From the NCBI GenBank assembly GCA_017524385.1, contig JAFWSS010000197.1:1-51022 (forward strand): a DNA stretch of 51,022 nt. Reading direction: 5' to 3'. Below the pieces are notes generated by a model, which was given only the letters and a program-made list of their open reading frames with translations, had not been told where the DNA came from and ran no database searches. The first letter of the stretch is position 1. Each line of letters starts with the position of its first letter. Shown here piece after piece: positions 17,985 through 25,143 of this stretch. This DNA is from Prevotella sp. GTDB taxonomy: Bacteria; Bacteroidota; Bacteroidia; Bacteroidales; Bacteroidaceae. A program made the position numbers and the translations under genes.

Positions 17985-18338
17985 ATGAAACATTTATTGA
18001 TGTCTTTGATCTTTGCACTCATGAGTGTGATGGTATCAGTGCCCGCCAGTGCATCAACTGGCAAGAACGAGAACGGGAATGTGCCGGAAAACATCGTAGT
18101 CAAACAAACCACTCACTTCAATGACGGTCGCACCCTGACCGTTTATTATAAGAAGCAGGGTGATCGATGTGAGATTTATTCGCCATGCGACATAAAATCC
18201 TACACCAAGGCTGATATGAAAAAGATTAAGTCGACCAATTTCGAGGTGGTTGACGAGACAGAGGGCAAACTGTATATGAAAACCACGATGAACGAAATGA
18301 TGCGTGTGTTGAATCAAATGGTGAACCAGAAAAGATGA
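17985..18338 (+). CDS. Small secreted protein of unknown function
   Basis: A 117-residue protein with a signal peptide (1-24, ending A-S-A-S). The mature domain is short and charged, with a strand-rich centre (TTHFNDGRTLTVYYKK), one Cys pair (CEIYSPC) spaced for a disulfide, and a helical C-terminal end (MNEMMRVLNQMVNQKR). I do not recognise a family. It comes just before a tiny hydrophobic ORF that overlaps its stop codon. It marks the start of the accessory region that holds the LytTR and kinase genes. Confidence 0.65.
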   Translation: MKHLLMSLIFALMSVMVSVPASASTGKNENGNVPENIVVKQTTHFNDGRTLTVYYKKQGDRCEIYSPCDIKSYTKADMKKIKSTNFEVVDETEGKLYMKTTMNEMMRVLNQMVNQKR

Positions 18339-18421
18339 TGCTGGCCACCTACTTCGAGATTGTGCTGCTGTGTTCCACCATCCTGGTGCTCACAGCAGCA
18401 TCTGACAACAACAATGCATAG
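18335..18421 (+). CDS. Possible 28-residue hydrophobic peptide, overlapping the gene before it
   Basis: The frame MMLATYFEIVLLCSTILVL continues TAASDNNNA and then stops. Its ATG overlaps the TGA of the upstream gene in an ATGA, the usual arrangement for coupled translation and also seen at tamB-tamL, the RND genes and the LytTR gene at 18802. Residues 8-22 are hydrophobic enough for one membrane span, with a polar tail. A perfect 10-bp dyad (TGCTGCTGTG at 18363-18372 and CACAGCAGCA at 18391-18400) lies inside it and could instead mean this is just a terminator-like hairpin. Coding status is unproven. Confidence 0.3.
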   Translation: MMLATYFEIVLLCSTILVLTAASDNNNA

Positions 18422-18477
18422 CCCTTCATTGCTTAATAGAGTGTAGAGAATATGAAAATATATTCTTCATATGATGA

Positions 18478-18657
18478 CATCTTGCCATCGTTGATGTGAT
18501 ACCCACCGACGTAGAAGAGGACCATCCAGGTTATGCCAAGTTGATTCAGCAAGAATATCCTCTTACCTGTGTAAGTACATATCAAGCGACTGACTTGTAT
18601 GGATCTGATAGGGTTATTTGGTTATGTTCCGTCACCTTGTTTGTCCTTGGACGATAA
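18478..18657 (+). pseudogene. Possible gene remnant without a start codon
   Basis: About 58 sense codons without a stop read like real protein (VIPTDVEEDHPGYAKLIQQ, then EYPLTCVSTYQATDLYGSD, then VIWLCSVTLFVLG), but the frame has no ATG. An ATG at 18452 opens a different frame that stops after 15 codons; a frame change near 18478 would join the two. This may be a decayed small gene or chance. The surrounding 18422-18757 holds no other gene. Confidence 0.2.
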
Positions 18658-18733
18658 CCGAAATTCACGTATGTGAAATAAGCGGAATAGTTACTAGAGA
18701 GACAGGTAATGCCATAAAAAAAGAGTTTAATTA

Positions 18734-18765
18734 TTTGGTATTATGCCTGTCTTTCATTATCTTTG
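18734..18765 (+). promoter_or_regulatory. Promoter of the first LytTR operon
   Basis: TTTG at 18734-18737 and TATCTTTG at 18758-18765, 20 bases apart. The predicted start is about 30 bases before the LytTR gene at 18802. Confidence 0.75.
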
Positions 18766-18801
18766 CCACGGCGTAGAATGAAAAGAAAGGAAACATGACA
18801 G

Positions 18802-19242
18802 ATGGAAAGTTTTAGATTGCAGAACTCGACACTTTTAATACGCGCGGCCGTGGATGAGATTGTATATGTAAAAGCCGATGGTAACTACAGCGACATCGTA
18901 CTTATCAACGGGCGAAGTTACAAGATTACCTACCAACTAAACCAATTCGAAAAGGGGTTCAATGCTTTGCAAAATAGTGATTTATTCATCCGCGTGGGAA
19001 GAAGTCTCATCGTGAATTGGAAATATGTGCAGATAATCAACCTTGTAGAGCAGACCATTGTTTTTGGCGGCAAGCATCTCGTCCCTCAGCAAAAGAACGA
19101 GAACCCTCACTCCTGGCGACCTGGACAAGGTGAACTCAATGCTCCGAGCAAAGACATCTACACGATAAGCGGTGTTTCGAGAGATGCTTTGAGATATTTG
19201 AAAGAACAATTAGCTATAAAGATTGGAGGAGAACAAAAATGA
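18802..19242 (+). CDS. LytTR-domain DNA-binding protein (no receiver domain)
   Basis: A 146-residue protein made almost entirely of one LytTR domain. Signature pieces: DEIVYVKADGNYSDIVLINGRSY near the N-terminus, then FIRVGRSLIVNWKYVQII, matching the FxRvHRSflVN pattern. There is no receiver domain, no sensor and no signal peptide, so it must be controlled by another protein, by binding partners or by its own amount. It has its own promoter, and its stop overlaps the start of the membrane protein at 19239 (ATGA), so the two are a functional pair. A second LytTR-only gene at 22872 starts the FHA/kinase cassette. Target sites are unknown. Confidence 0.82.
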   Translation: MESFRLQNSTLLIRAAVDEIVYVKADGNYSDIVLINGRSYKITYQLNQFEKGFNALQNSDLFIRVGRSLIVNWKYVQIINLVEQTIVFGGKHLVPQQKNENPHSWRPGQGELNAPSKDIYTISGVSRDALRYLKEQLAIKIGGEQK

Positions 19243-20171
19243 GCAATGACGATCTTTTAATTCCCCAGGAAGAGTCTGAAGAGTTGGAGTTTATCATAGA
19301 GCGTGACGACGAGAAAGTTCCTTCCTTTGGTGGCCCTACCGAAACGCCCAGTAGTAAGAAAAGGAAAAAATGGCTGTTGATAGCCATTGCCTTAATTGCC
19401 ATGACGGCTTTGGCTTACGGAGCCTACAAGGGATGGAGATTTTACAAAGCCCGCCAATTGGGAGTCTCCATATCCGTCAAACCTAAGGAAAACGTCAGCA
19501 AGTTACAAACTGCTCCTGCAGCGGAAATGGCAGAAGTGAAACATACCAGCGACAGCATCCAAGGTGTAAATCTTGATTTCTACGAAATACATGGCCTTCG
19601 TGCCTGCATCGAGTTTGATGAGCCAAAGTTGGAAAATGACTCCGTTTATCTCTATTGCCGTTCGGCCGACCATATGGCAGACACCACTTACTTGGGGACC
19701 TTGGTGATCAACGGCAAAGAATATCAGAGAGACCGAATCAACCGTCTTGGCTATATGGGTATGGTAGACGACCGCATGGTCATCGGCGTCTCACCCGATG
19801 AGGATGTGAAAGACTATGTGATGAAGAACGGTGGTTCCTTCTTCCGTCAATTTGTCCTGGTGAGCAATGGTGATGTCCCACCCCGTTTCTACCTGACGGG
19901 AAAGAACATTCGTAAAGCCATTGGCCGCATAGCCGACAACAAAGGCGAAAGGCTTGTTTTTATTTCCACTCGCGACAAAATTACAATCAGGGATTTTGCC
20001 TATGCTCTACGGGAGTATGGTTTAATCGATGCCATCTATATCACGGGAGGTCCTGATTATTGCTACTATCGTACATCCGACGGCAGTCGCCACGACATTG
20101 GCGATATTGAAAGATATCCTCACAAGAAGTGGAAGGGTATCATTCCCTGGCTTGTGTTTCGCAAGAGGTGA
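19239..20171 (+). CDS. Membrane-anchored protein with phosphodiester-glycosidase-like (DUF2233/NAGPA) domain
   Basis: A 310-residue protein. It has a strongly acidic cytoplasmic head (about 1-38), a basic stop (SKKRKKW) and one membrane helix at about 45-64, so the main part lies in the periplasm. Residues about 110-310 look like the DUF2233/NAGPA fold: VIGVSPDEDV, FVLVSNGDV, RLVFISTRDKITIRDFA and ITGGPDYCYYRTSDG, the last matching the DGGxSS-type glycine motif of this family. Such domains cleave or bind sugar phosphodiesters, for example in cell-wall exopolysaccharide. It overlaps the LytTR gene and has a GGAGGA ribosome site 8 bases before its ATG. Fold assignment moderate; catalysis uncertain. 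Confidence 0.65.
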   Translation: MSNDDLLIPQEESEELEFIIERDDEKVPSFGGPTETPSSKKRKKWLLIAIALIAMTALAYGAYKGWRFYKARQLGVSISVKPKENVSKLQTAPAAEMAEVKHTSDSIQGVNLDFYEIHGLRACIEFDEPKLENDSVYLYCRSADHMADTTYLGTLVINGKEYQRDRINRLGYMGMVDDRMVIGVSPDEDVKDYVMKNGGSFFRQFVLVSNGDVPPRFYLTGKNIRKAIGRIADNKGERLVFISTRDKITIRDFAYALREYGLIDAIYITGGPDYCYYRTSDGSRHDIGDIERYPHKKWKGIIPWLVFRKR

Positions 20172-20198
20172 CGATGAACCGGCCATATCATGACAAGG

Positions 20199-20235
20199 AC
20201 ACAGGGGGGCAGAGTCTATTTCTGCCCCCCTGTGT
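20199..20235 (+). terminator. Terminator hairpin after the LytTR/DUF2233 pair
   Basis: A perfect 15-bp stem, ACACAGGGGGGCAGA (20199-20213) and TCTGCCCCCCTGTGT (20221-20235), with a 7-base loop, 27 bases after the stop codon. It is very stable. It lies between convergent genes and may act on both strands. Confidence 0.8.
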
Positions 20236-20336
20236 TTCAAGTGGTTTTGTCTACCGTGGCTACCCCAGGAAACCATGGGAGTATCTAGGAAACAAAAGGA
20301 GATATCTTGAGCCTTTGGGAGGATGTGCGATGTTTG

Positions 20337-21560
20337 TCATTCCATTTCCGAGGCAATGTTCACTCTTTCGATGGATTTTTTCAGAATATCATACAACTGT
20401 TGGTAGTGTTTCTGGTCTTGGGTTTTGTAATAGGCCAACAGGTCACAGAACTCATTGGTTTTTCTCCATGACATCATCTTGTCTGCATTCCAAGCATGCT
20501 CGTCCAACGGTTTGAGCAGATAGCCTAGGTCATACACATCCTCAAAATTGTGTCTTTTCACCTTCATTGCATCATATTCCTTTGGAGAATAATGGTAAAC
20601 AAGTCCTTCGTCATACAGGTCATCCTCCCATACTCCGTTGACATCTTCACCGTTGTATTTCGAGAAGTACAATTCTCTCCCCGTGCGTTCTGCTATCGCC
20701 CCAATGACCTCTTTCATATAATCCTGAAAATCCTCATAATCGCTCAACTCACCCTTGTACACCGGAGCCTCACCTATACCAAGGCTGTTGAATACCTGCT
20801 GGCGAAATTCGGGAAATGTCAAATATGAGTAGCTTAACACGATTTTGTCCTGGTGTTTTCCCATGCCATCGGCAATCAACCATTTGGGGATGACGGTGAC
20901 GTCACCATCGCCAATGAAGATGCTGTTGGCTTTCATTCCGTTCAGTTCGTTCATATTCTGCAAGATGAGTTCTTGGGAATATATTCCGCTGTTGACATAT
21001 TCTTTAGCGAATGGGACATAACGGGCTTTGTCGCCACGCATATGAAGGTATGCGAACCATGTGTCGTAGTCGAAGAAAGACTTTTTTGCAGGAAGCTTAT
21101 CGATGGCCTTTTCTGCATGTTCGTTGTTGTCCTCTTGGTCGTCACCGGTGACAAAATATGCACAAGCATGGTATTCATAGGTGTCGGGGATGTTTGTCTC
21201 CATCTCGTCCAAGATTCCCATCAAGGTTTCCGATTGGTAGTATCCTGGGAATCCCGCTGTTCTCAGATAATAGCGAGTGTGCCTGAAATAGTTCAACCAT
21301 GCATTGGCGTCGTTTGGCCTTAGTTCCGTTTGTCTTTTCCATACCAGTGACTGAACGTAGTACTCTTCACACCCATAGTCGATGATGGTGGAATGGCTTG
21401 CATCACGTGGCTCTATTTCATTGATGAAGTTAGAGTAATCCTCTTCATCCTCGGCCACATCCTCATTTTTCACTTCCTCGTAGAGGAGATTTGAAACGGT
21501 GTTCTGTGCCTGTACAGTGGCAGCAAACACAATACTGAAAAATAATGCTATCGTTTTCAT
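20337..21560 (-). CDS. Secreted helical protein of unknown function, possibly TPR-like
   Basis: A 407-residue protein with a signal peptide (1-18, ending V-Q-A-Q). The mature part is acidic and mainly helical, with short repeated helix pairs (WKRQTELRPNDANAWLNYFRH resembles one TPR unit), but no repeat run is clear. It carries many paired aromatic residues and no catalytic motif that I recognise. It lies 74 bases downstream of the secreted acidic protein at 21635, on the same strand, so the two are probably one transcript. Both run against the LytTR/FHA genes around them. Function unknown. Confidence 0.7.
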   Translation of the reverse strand: MKTIALFFSIVFAATVQAQNTVSNLLYEEVKNEDVAEDEEDYSNFINEIEPRDASHSTIIDYGCEEYYVQSLVWKRQTELRPNDANAWLNYFRHTRYYLRTAGFPGYYQSETLMGILDEMETNIPDTYEYHACAYFVTGDDQEDNNEHAEKAIDKLPAKKSFFDYDTWFAYLHMRGDKARYVPFAKEYVNSGIYSQELILQNMNELNGMKANSIFIGDGDVTVIPKWLIADGMGKHQDKIVLSYSYLTFPEFRQQVFNSLGIGEAPVYKGELSDYEDFQDYMKEVIGAIAERTGRELYFSKYNGEDVNGVWEDDLYDEGLVYHYSPKEYDAMKVKRHNFEDVYDLGYLLKPLDEHAWNADKMMSWRKTNEFCDLLAYYKTQDQKHYQQLYDILKKSIERVNIASEME

Positions 21561-21634
21561 AACCTTGATATTTTAATGGTTTGTAGCTCTATTATCTATT
21601 TGTATGCTAAGATTGTTTCCCTTCCACTTGTTTC

Positions 21635-22606
21635 TTATTTGGCGGTGAACTTTTCCCCGTCGAATGTGTAAACGATGTTTTCTTTGGTCCATTTGGCGTT
21701 GTCCCTGGTGTAGAAGTCCCCTTCCTCCTCGTCTTCGTATTGATGTATCACAATCGTTTTGCTTTTCTTGTCATAGGTCAAGAACTTGTCGTCGGTGGTG
21801 TCTTGTCCCAGTGTCTCTTGCATCAGGTAAGACTTCTTCTTGCCGTCCACTATGAAGATGGGCATGGCTGTAATGTAGTCGTCGGTGATGGCGATGGCTT
21901 GTATGGATTGTGTCCCGAACCCCCGGGAAAGGACATCGTAATCTTGAGTCAAGTATATGCGTCCATCTTTCGTATCCATCTCGTGGATCTTAGTCACAAA
22001 AGACTGCCATTCCCAACCGACACCGTTCTCGTCGTCATCGTCCTCTTCAAAGTCTTCTTCGTCGTCGCAGTCTTCTTCATCGGTGATTTCATACTCCCAT
22101 GTCACATAAGTGTTTCCATCGTCGGTTCGATATTGCATCACGTTGCAGAAGTTGATCCAGGAACCGCCACGGTCAGTATACCAGCTGTAGGCTCTTAATC
22201 TTCCATCGGGCGATGTTGCCACCTTGTAGCCGTTGCCCAACATTTTTTCCATTTCCTTTTCAGGATAGTCCAGTGTCATGGGGTTTTTGCAGAGGAAGTC
22301 GATGAATTTCTCCTCCCATACCACCTGAAGGTCATGTATGTCATAGCAATCGCAGTCCTCGGCTTGCGTGAGTTCTTTGTAGGTTTGCAGAGCCAGGAAG
22401 GCCTTTTCTCTTTCAGACAGGAAATGTTTCATTTTTTTTGTTACTTCCTGCATCTCCGCCTTGGTGATAGGGCCATTATCCGTCATCTCTCCTTGGCCAA
22501 AAGTTTCAAAACTTGATGTCTTAGCAGGCATCGTCATCTCACTCTCAGTTGTAGCATTGGCGGCCATTGCCAAGCAAAGGGCGGCCAAAATCATTGTCTT
22601 TTTCAT
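21635..22606 (-). CDS. Secreted acidic protein of unknown function
   Basis: A 323-residue protein. The open frame extends to 22915, but the signal peptide MKKTMILAALCLAMAANA begins at 22606 and a TATCTTTG promoter box lies at 22662-22655, so the start is 22606 (or MITT at 22618). The mature part carries a run of about 20 acidic residues (residues about 165-185, E/D rich) that may bind calcium or other cations. The C-terminal half has strand-rich repeats (DDKFLTYDKKSKTIVIHQYE). Two cysteine pairs (CDCYD) are present. I do not know the family. It is the first gene of a two-gene secreted pair with 20337. Confidence 0.7.
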   Translation of the reverse strand: MKKTMILAALCLAMAANATTESEMTMPAKTSSFETFGQGEMTDNGPITKAEMQEVTKKMKHFLSEREKAFLALQTYKELTQAEDCDCYDIHDLQVVWEEKFIDFLCKNPMTLDYPEKEMEKMLGNGYKVATSPDGRLRAYSWYTDRGGSWINFCNVMQYRTDDGNTYVTWEYEITDEEDCDDEEDFEEDDDDENGVGWEWQSFVTKIHEMDTKDGRIYLTQDYDVLSRGFGTQSIQAIAITDDYITAMPIFIVDGKKKSYLMQETLGQDTTDDKFLTYDKKSKTIVIHQYEDEEEGDFYTRDNAKWTKENIVYTFDGEKFTAK

Positions 22607-22654
22607 TGTTGTAATCATTTTTATGTTTGACTGTTTTTTGTCCTTTCTCTGATG

Positions 22655-22662
22655 CAAAGATA
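22655..22662 (-). promoter_or_regulatory. -7 box for the secreted pair (decides the start)
   Basis: Minus-strand TATCTTTG with no good -33 element. Transcription would begin near 22648, which rules out the longer frame back to 22915 and supports the start at 22606. Confidence 0.6.
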
Positions 22663-22803
22663 CCTGCAAGGTGTTCTTTTTCTTTTCCATCTCCTCCATC
22701 TCCTGTGAACCATATAGTTTCTTCGTATGAAATGTGCATGAAAGACGATGAAATGAAAAGGGGATTATTAATTCTTTTTCTTTTTTATTTTCCATTTTTT
22801 GCT

Positions 22804-22811
22804 TAACTTTG
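22804..22811 (+). promoter_or_regulatory. -7 box for the second LytTR gene
   Basis: TAACTTTG at 22804-22811 with a T-rich but imperfect -33 region. It is about 60 bases before the ATG at 22872 and divergent from the promoter at 22655-22662. Confidence 0.6.
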
Positions 22812-22871
22812 CACACATAACACATAAGGTGTTTTAAAACATCATCTTTTGTTGAAGAAACAAGATTGACT

Positions 22872-23234
22872 ATGGCAAAACTAAAATTTAATACTCGCGA
22901 CGAATTCTTGGCCATCGACCTAGACTACGTTGCTGCATTCCAAGCAGACGGTTCCTATACAAAAGCAGTTTATATCACACAGCGTGAGTATATGCTCAAT
23001 GCCACACTCAGCCAAGTGGAAGAGGCACTGGTCCCCTTTCGTGATGCTGGTTACAAATTCCTCAGACTAGGAAGGAAAATCATCATCAACCATAAATTCC
23101 TCTCTCGCATCCTTGTGACCCAACAAGTGCTCATCCTCTCCAATGGCGGGTCACAAGACCTTCGCATCCGGATTCCCAAGCAGGTGCTTCGTCAATACAA
23201 GGAAGCCGTATCCCAAAGCGGACTTCAAATGTAG
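22872..23234 (+). CDS. LytTR-domain DNA-binding protein (no receiver domain)
   Basis: A 120-residue protein that is one LytTR domain: LDYVAAFQADGSYTKAVYIT, then FLRLGRKIIINHKFLSRI, matching the FxRvhRS-hiVN core, then a strand-rich end. It lacks a receiver, so it resembles the gene at 18802 but is shorter. A TTG six bases earlier could start it, but the ATG at 22872 is the normal codon. The next gene (FHA protein) starts 9 bases after its stop, so the two are co-transcribed. It probably sets expression of the FHA/kinase cassette, or reads its output. Binding sites unknown. Confidence 0.82.
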   Translation: MAKLKFNTRDEFLAIDLDYVAAFQADGSYTKAVYITQREYMLNATLSQVEEALVPFRDAGYKFLRLGRKIIINHKFLSRILVTQQVLILSNGGSQDLRIRIPKQVLRQYKEAVSQSGLQM

Positions 23235-23243
23235 TCGCTACCT

Positions 23244-23870
23244 ATGGAAAAGGTCATTCTAGGCAGGAAATACAATCAACCCTTCGCCATCACAGGGCGG
23301 AATGTCAGTCATGAACACTGTGAACTGACCAGGGATGGTGACATCTGGACCATCCGAGACCTCGGTTCACGCCATGGCACATTCATACAAGACGACAAGA
23401 GCGGTAAACTGACCCCCGTGGATGAAACAGAAACACGCATCGCCCCCTTCACACTCATCTGCCTAGGTGGTGTTTCAGTGGAAGGTTGCACCTTCTATGC
23501 CTACAACGTATTCTTCCCCGGGGTGTATGCCCCCATTTTCACCTACCTGAGCGACAAGCAGGAAGAGTTCAAGCGAAAAGGCGAGCGTATGGAGAACATT
23601 GCTAGATGGATCAAACTGGCAGTATTCGCCGCCAATGCCATCGTCTTCATGGTGAGTTTCCTACCGATGAACTCTGAAAGCCGTTTGATGTTGTTGCGAT
23701 TCGTTCCATTGCTTTCCACTGGCCTGGCTGCATTATACGACCCTTCGATGGCCCGCCGTCGGATAGATGAGGAAAGCAAGCGGTTCAGATACTGCCCCAA
23801 CCCATCATGCCACGAGATACTTACAGAAAGGGCGATTCGTCTGAGACAATGCCGCTGCATGGCGACATGA
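23244..23870 (+). CDS. FHA-domain membrane protein with C-terminal zinc-ribbon-like cysteines
   Basis: A 208-residue protein. The FHA domain is at about 5-95, with the phospho-threonine binding residues in order: G18-R19, S22 and H25 in GRNVSHEHCEL, and S42-R43-H44-G45-T46 in GSRHGTF. Then come two probable membrane helices (about 118-165) and a C-terminal tail with C184, C189, C203 and C205 (CPNPSC...QCRC) spaced like a small zinc ribbon. An FHA domain placed at the membrane can gather phosphorylated partners there. It lies between a LytTR gene and the acidic protein, FHA protein and Ser/Thr kinase that follow, so the kinase at 25144 is the likely writer of its ligand. Confidence 0.85.
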   Translation: MEKVILGRKYNQPFAITGRNVSHEHCELTRDGDIWTIRDLGSRHGTFIQDDKSGKLTPVDETETRIAPFTLICLGGVSVEGCTFYAYNVFFPGVYAPIFTYLSDKQEEFKRKGERMENIARWIKLAVFAANAIVFMVSFLPMNSESRLMLLRFVPLLSTGLAALYDPSMARRRIDEESKRFRYCPNPSCHEILTERAIRLRQCRCMAT

Positions 23871-23951
23871 CTCACTTTTTCCATTTTCATCCCATTTCAA
23901 ATGCGTTTCAAACCAACAACCCCCATATTTCAACATAGAAACATCGATATG

Positions 23952-23983
23952 CTTGTAAAATCAAGTAACATTCATTATCTTTG
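23952..23983 (+). promoter_or_regulatory. Promoter of the acidic-protein/FHA/kinase group
   Basis: CTTG at 23952-23955 and TATCTTTG at 23976-23983, 20 bases apart. It is about 100 bases before the ATG at 24084, with a short leader that holds degenerate GACTTTGG/GACTTCGG repeats. Confidence 0.7.
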
Positions 23984-24083
23984 CATAGTTTTAGACGTTT
24001 GACTTTGGTCTTAGTATTTTGACATCAGACTTCGGTTTTGACGTTGGAGGAAAATGTTGATATAACAATTAAAAGAAAGAGAT

Positions 24084-24368
24084 ATGGATAAGAACAACAA
24101 CACCCACGACACGGTTCGTCCGCAGGATGCTCCCAACAACCATGTGCAAGTGACCAATGGCGAGGAAATCGAAGACTTGGATTTTTTGACATCTTTGATC
24201 AGCCAACTAGAGGACGATGATGAAATCAGTGTGACCATCAACCAATCCAATGGCAGCGCCCCCTTGGTAGAAGAGGAGGATTTCGGAAAAGTGGACATCG
24301 ATGTCACCGATGAAGAGGAAGACACCTATGAAGACAATGGCAACTCCAATCTTTTCGATGTCTTATAG
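24084..24368 (+). CDS. Small acidic protein, candidate phospho-ligand of the FHA proteins
   Basis: A 94-residue protein with almost no hydrophobic core outside one short patch (LDFLTSLISQL). It is rich in D/E/N and has no signal peptide or membrane helix, so it is probably a disordered cytoplasmic protein. T81-Y82-E83-D84 in an acidic setting fits T-x-x-D, the motif that FHA domains recognise once the threonine is phosphorylated. T75, in DVTDEEED, is a second threonine followed by acids. Disordered, threonine-bearing kinase substrates that bind FHA domains are known (GarA-like logic), so it may be a switch read by the two FHA proteins. It lies between them, upstream of the kinase. Role inferred from position and motif only. 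Confidence 0.7.
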   Translation: MDKNNNTHDTVRPQDAPNNHVQVTNGEEIEDLDFLTSLISQLEDDDEISVTINQSNGSAPLVEEEDFGKVDIDVTDEEEDTYEDNGNSNLFDVL

Positions 24369-24416
24369 GCGATACTCCTAATAACATTCAACAGACCACC
24401 ACTAAGGCTTGATCAT

Positions 24417-25046
24417 ATGAACGAACCCCTCAGCCTAGGCCCCCTTGTTGACGTAGGAAATAACAGGTTTGTCTTCAGAAAAAGAGCAATAGCAGGACAG
24501 ACCTACCAATTGTTTTGCCCATGTGGAGAGACAATCCTCATGACGTTTCCATCTCCAGGCAACATCCAAGTCAAGTGCAAGAACTGCCAGCGGCTATATG
24601 CTGCCGCAGTAAGGGAAGCCCCAAAGGAAAACGTCACCGAAAAGCCTGAGAAGCCACAAAAGCCATATGGTAACGATACGGTCACGACCAATCCCACAGA
24701 ACCTGTAGTGTCACGCACAAAGGCGGGGGCAGTATTGGTATACGGTTCCTTGCTCCATAGGAAGAAAAATGCCCTCTATTATGGAAGCAATGTCATTGGG
24801 CGAAGCGACGTTGAAATGCCTTCCGACATTCCTATCGACGACCATTTCGTCAGTAGGCGTTCGGTGGAAATCAAGGTCAAGAGGATGCCAGATGGCAGTG
24901 GCAACATATTCAGGCTCAAGGTATTAAAGACCATGAACCCTGTCTACGTGAACAACAGGCAGATACAAATCAACGAGCAAGTCTACCTCAAATACAATGA
25001 CAAATTGAAAATTGGGAACACCATCCTGACCTTGAAGAAAAATTAG
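24417..25046 (+). CDS. FHA-domain protein with N-terminal zinc ribbon
   Basis: A 209-residue cytoplasmic protein. N-terminal cysteines C34, C36, C54 and C57 (CPCG...CKNC) form a zinc-ribbon pattern. A proline/lysine-rich linker (about 68-100) leads to a C-terminal FHA domain (about 105-208): G128-R129, then the H-F-V-S-R-R core with S147-R148, and a later N179-N180. It lacks a membrane helix, unlike the FHA protein at 23244, so the pair could recruit the same or different ligands at the membrane and in the cytosol. It lies 48 bases after the acidic protein and 97 bases before the kinase. Confidence 0.82.
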   Translation: MNEPLSLGPLVDVGNNRFVFRKRAIAGQTYQLFCPCGETILMTFPSPGNIQVKCKNCQRLYAAAVREAPKENVTEKPEKPQKPYGNDTVTTNPTEPVVSRTKAGAVLVYGSLLHRKKNALYYGSNVIGRSDVEMPSDIPIDDHFVSRRSVEIKVKRMPDGSGNIFRLKVLKTMNPVYVNNRQIQINEQVYLKYNDKLKIGNTILTLKKN

Positions 25047-25143
25047 TTGTCCTGTTCCAGCATCTCAAGTTCATCCAAAGAGATACAAACCAACAAGCCA
25101 TCAGCATAAGTAGTAACAAAAACATCATTATCTTTCGTTCAAT

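Noticed and set aside
22866-22871. TTG start for the second LytTR gene
   Set aside because: The ATG at 22872 is normal, and the TTG would only add two residues with no support.
21635-22915. 426-residue version of the secreted acidic protein
   Set aside because: The signal peptide would be internal, and the promoter box at 22655-22662 lies inside the extension.
25129-25136. -7 box (TATCTTTC) in front of the kinase gene
   Set aside because: The last base is C rather than G, no -33 element is present, and the start would be almost leaderless.
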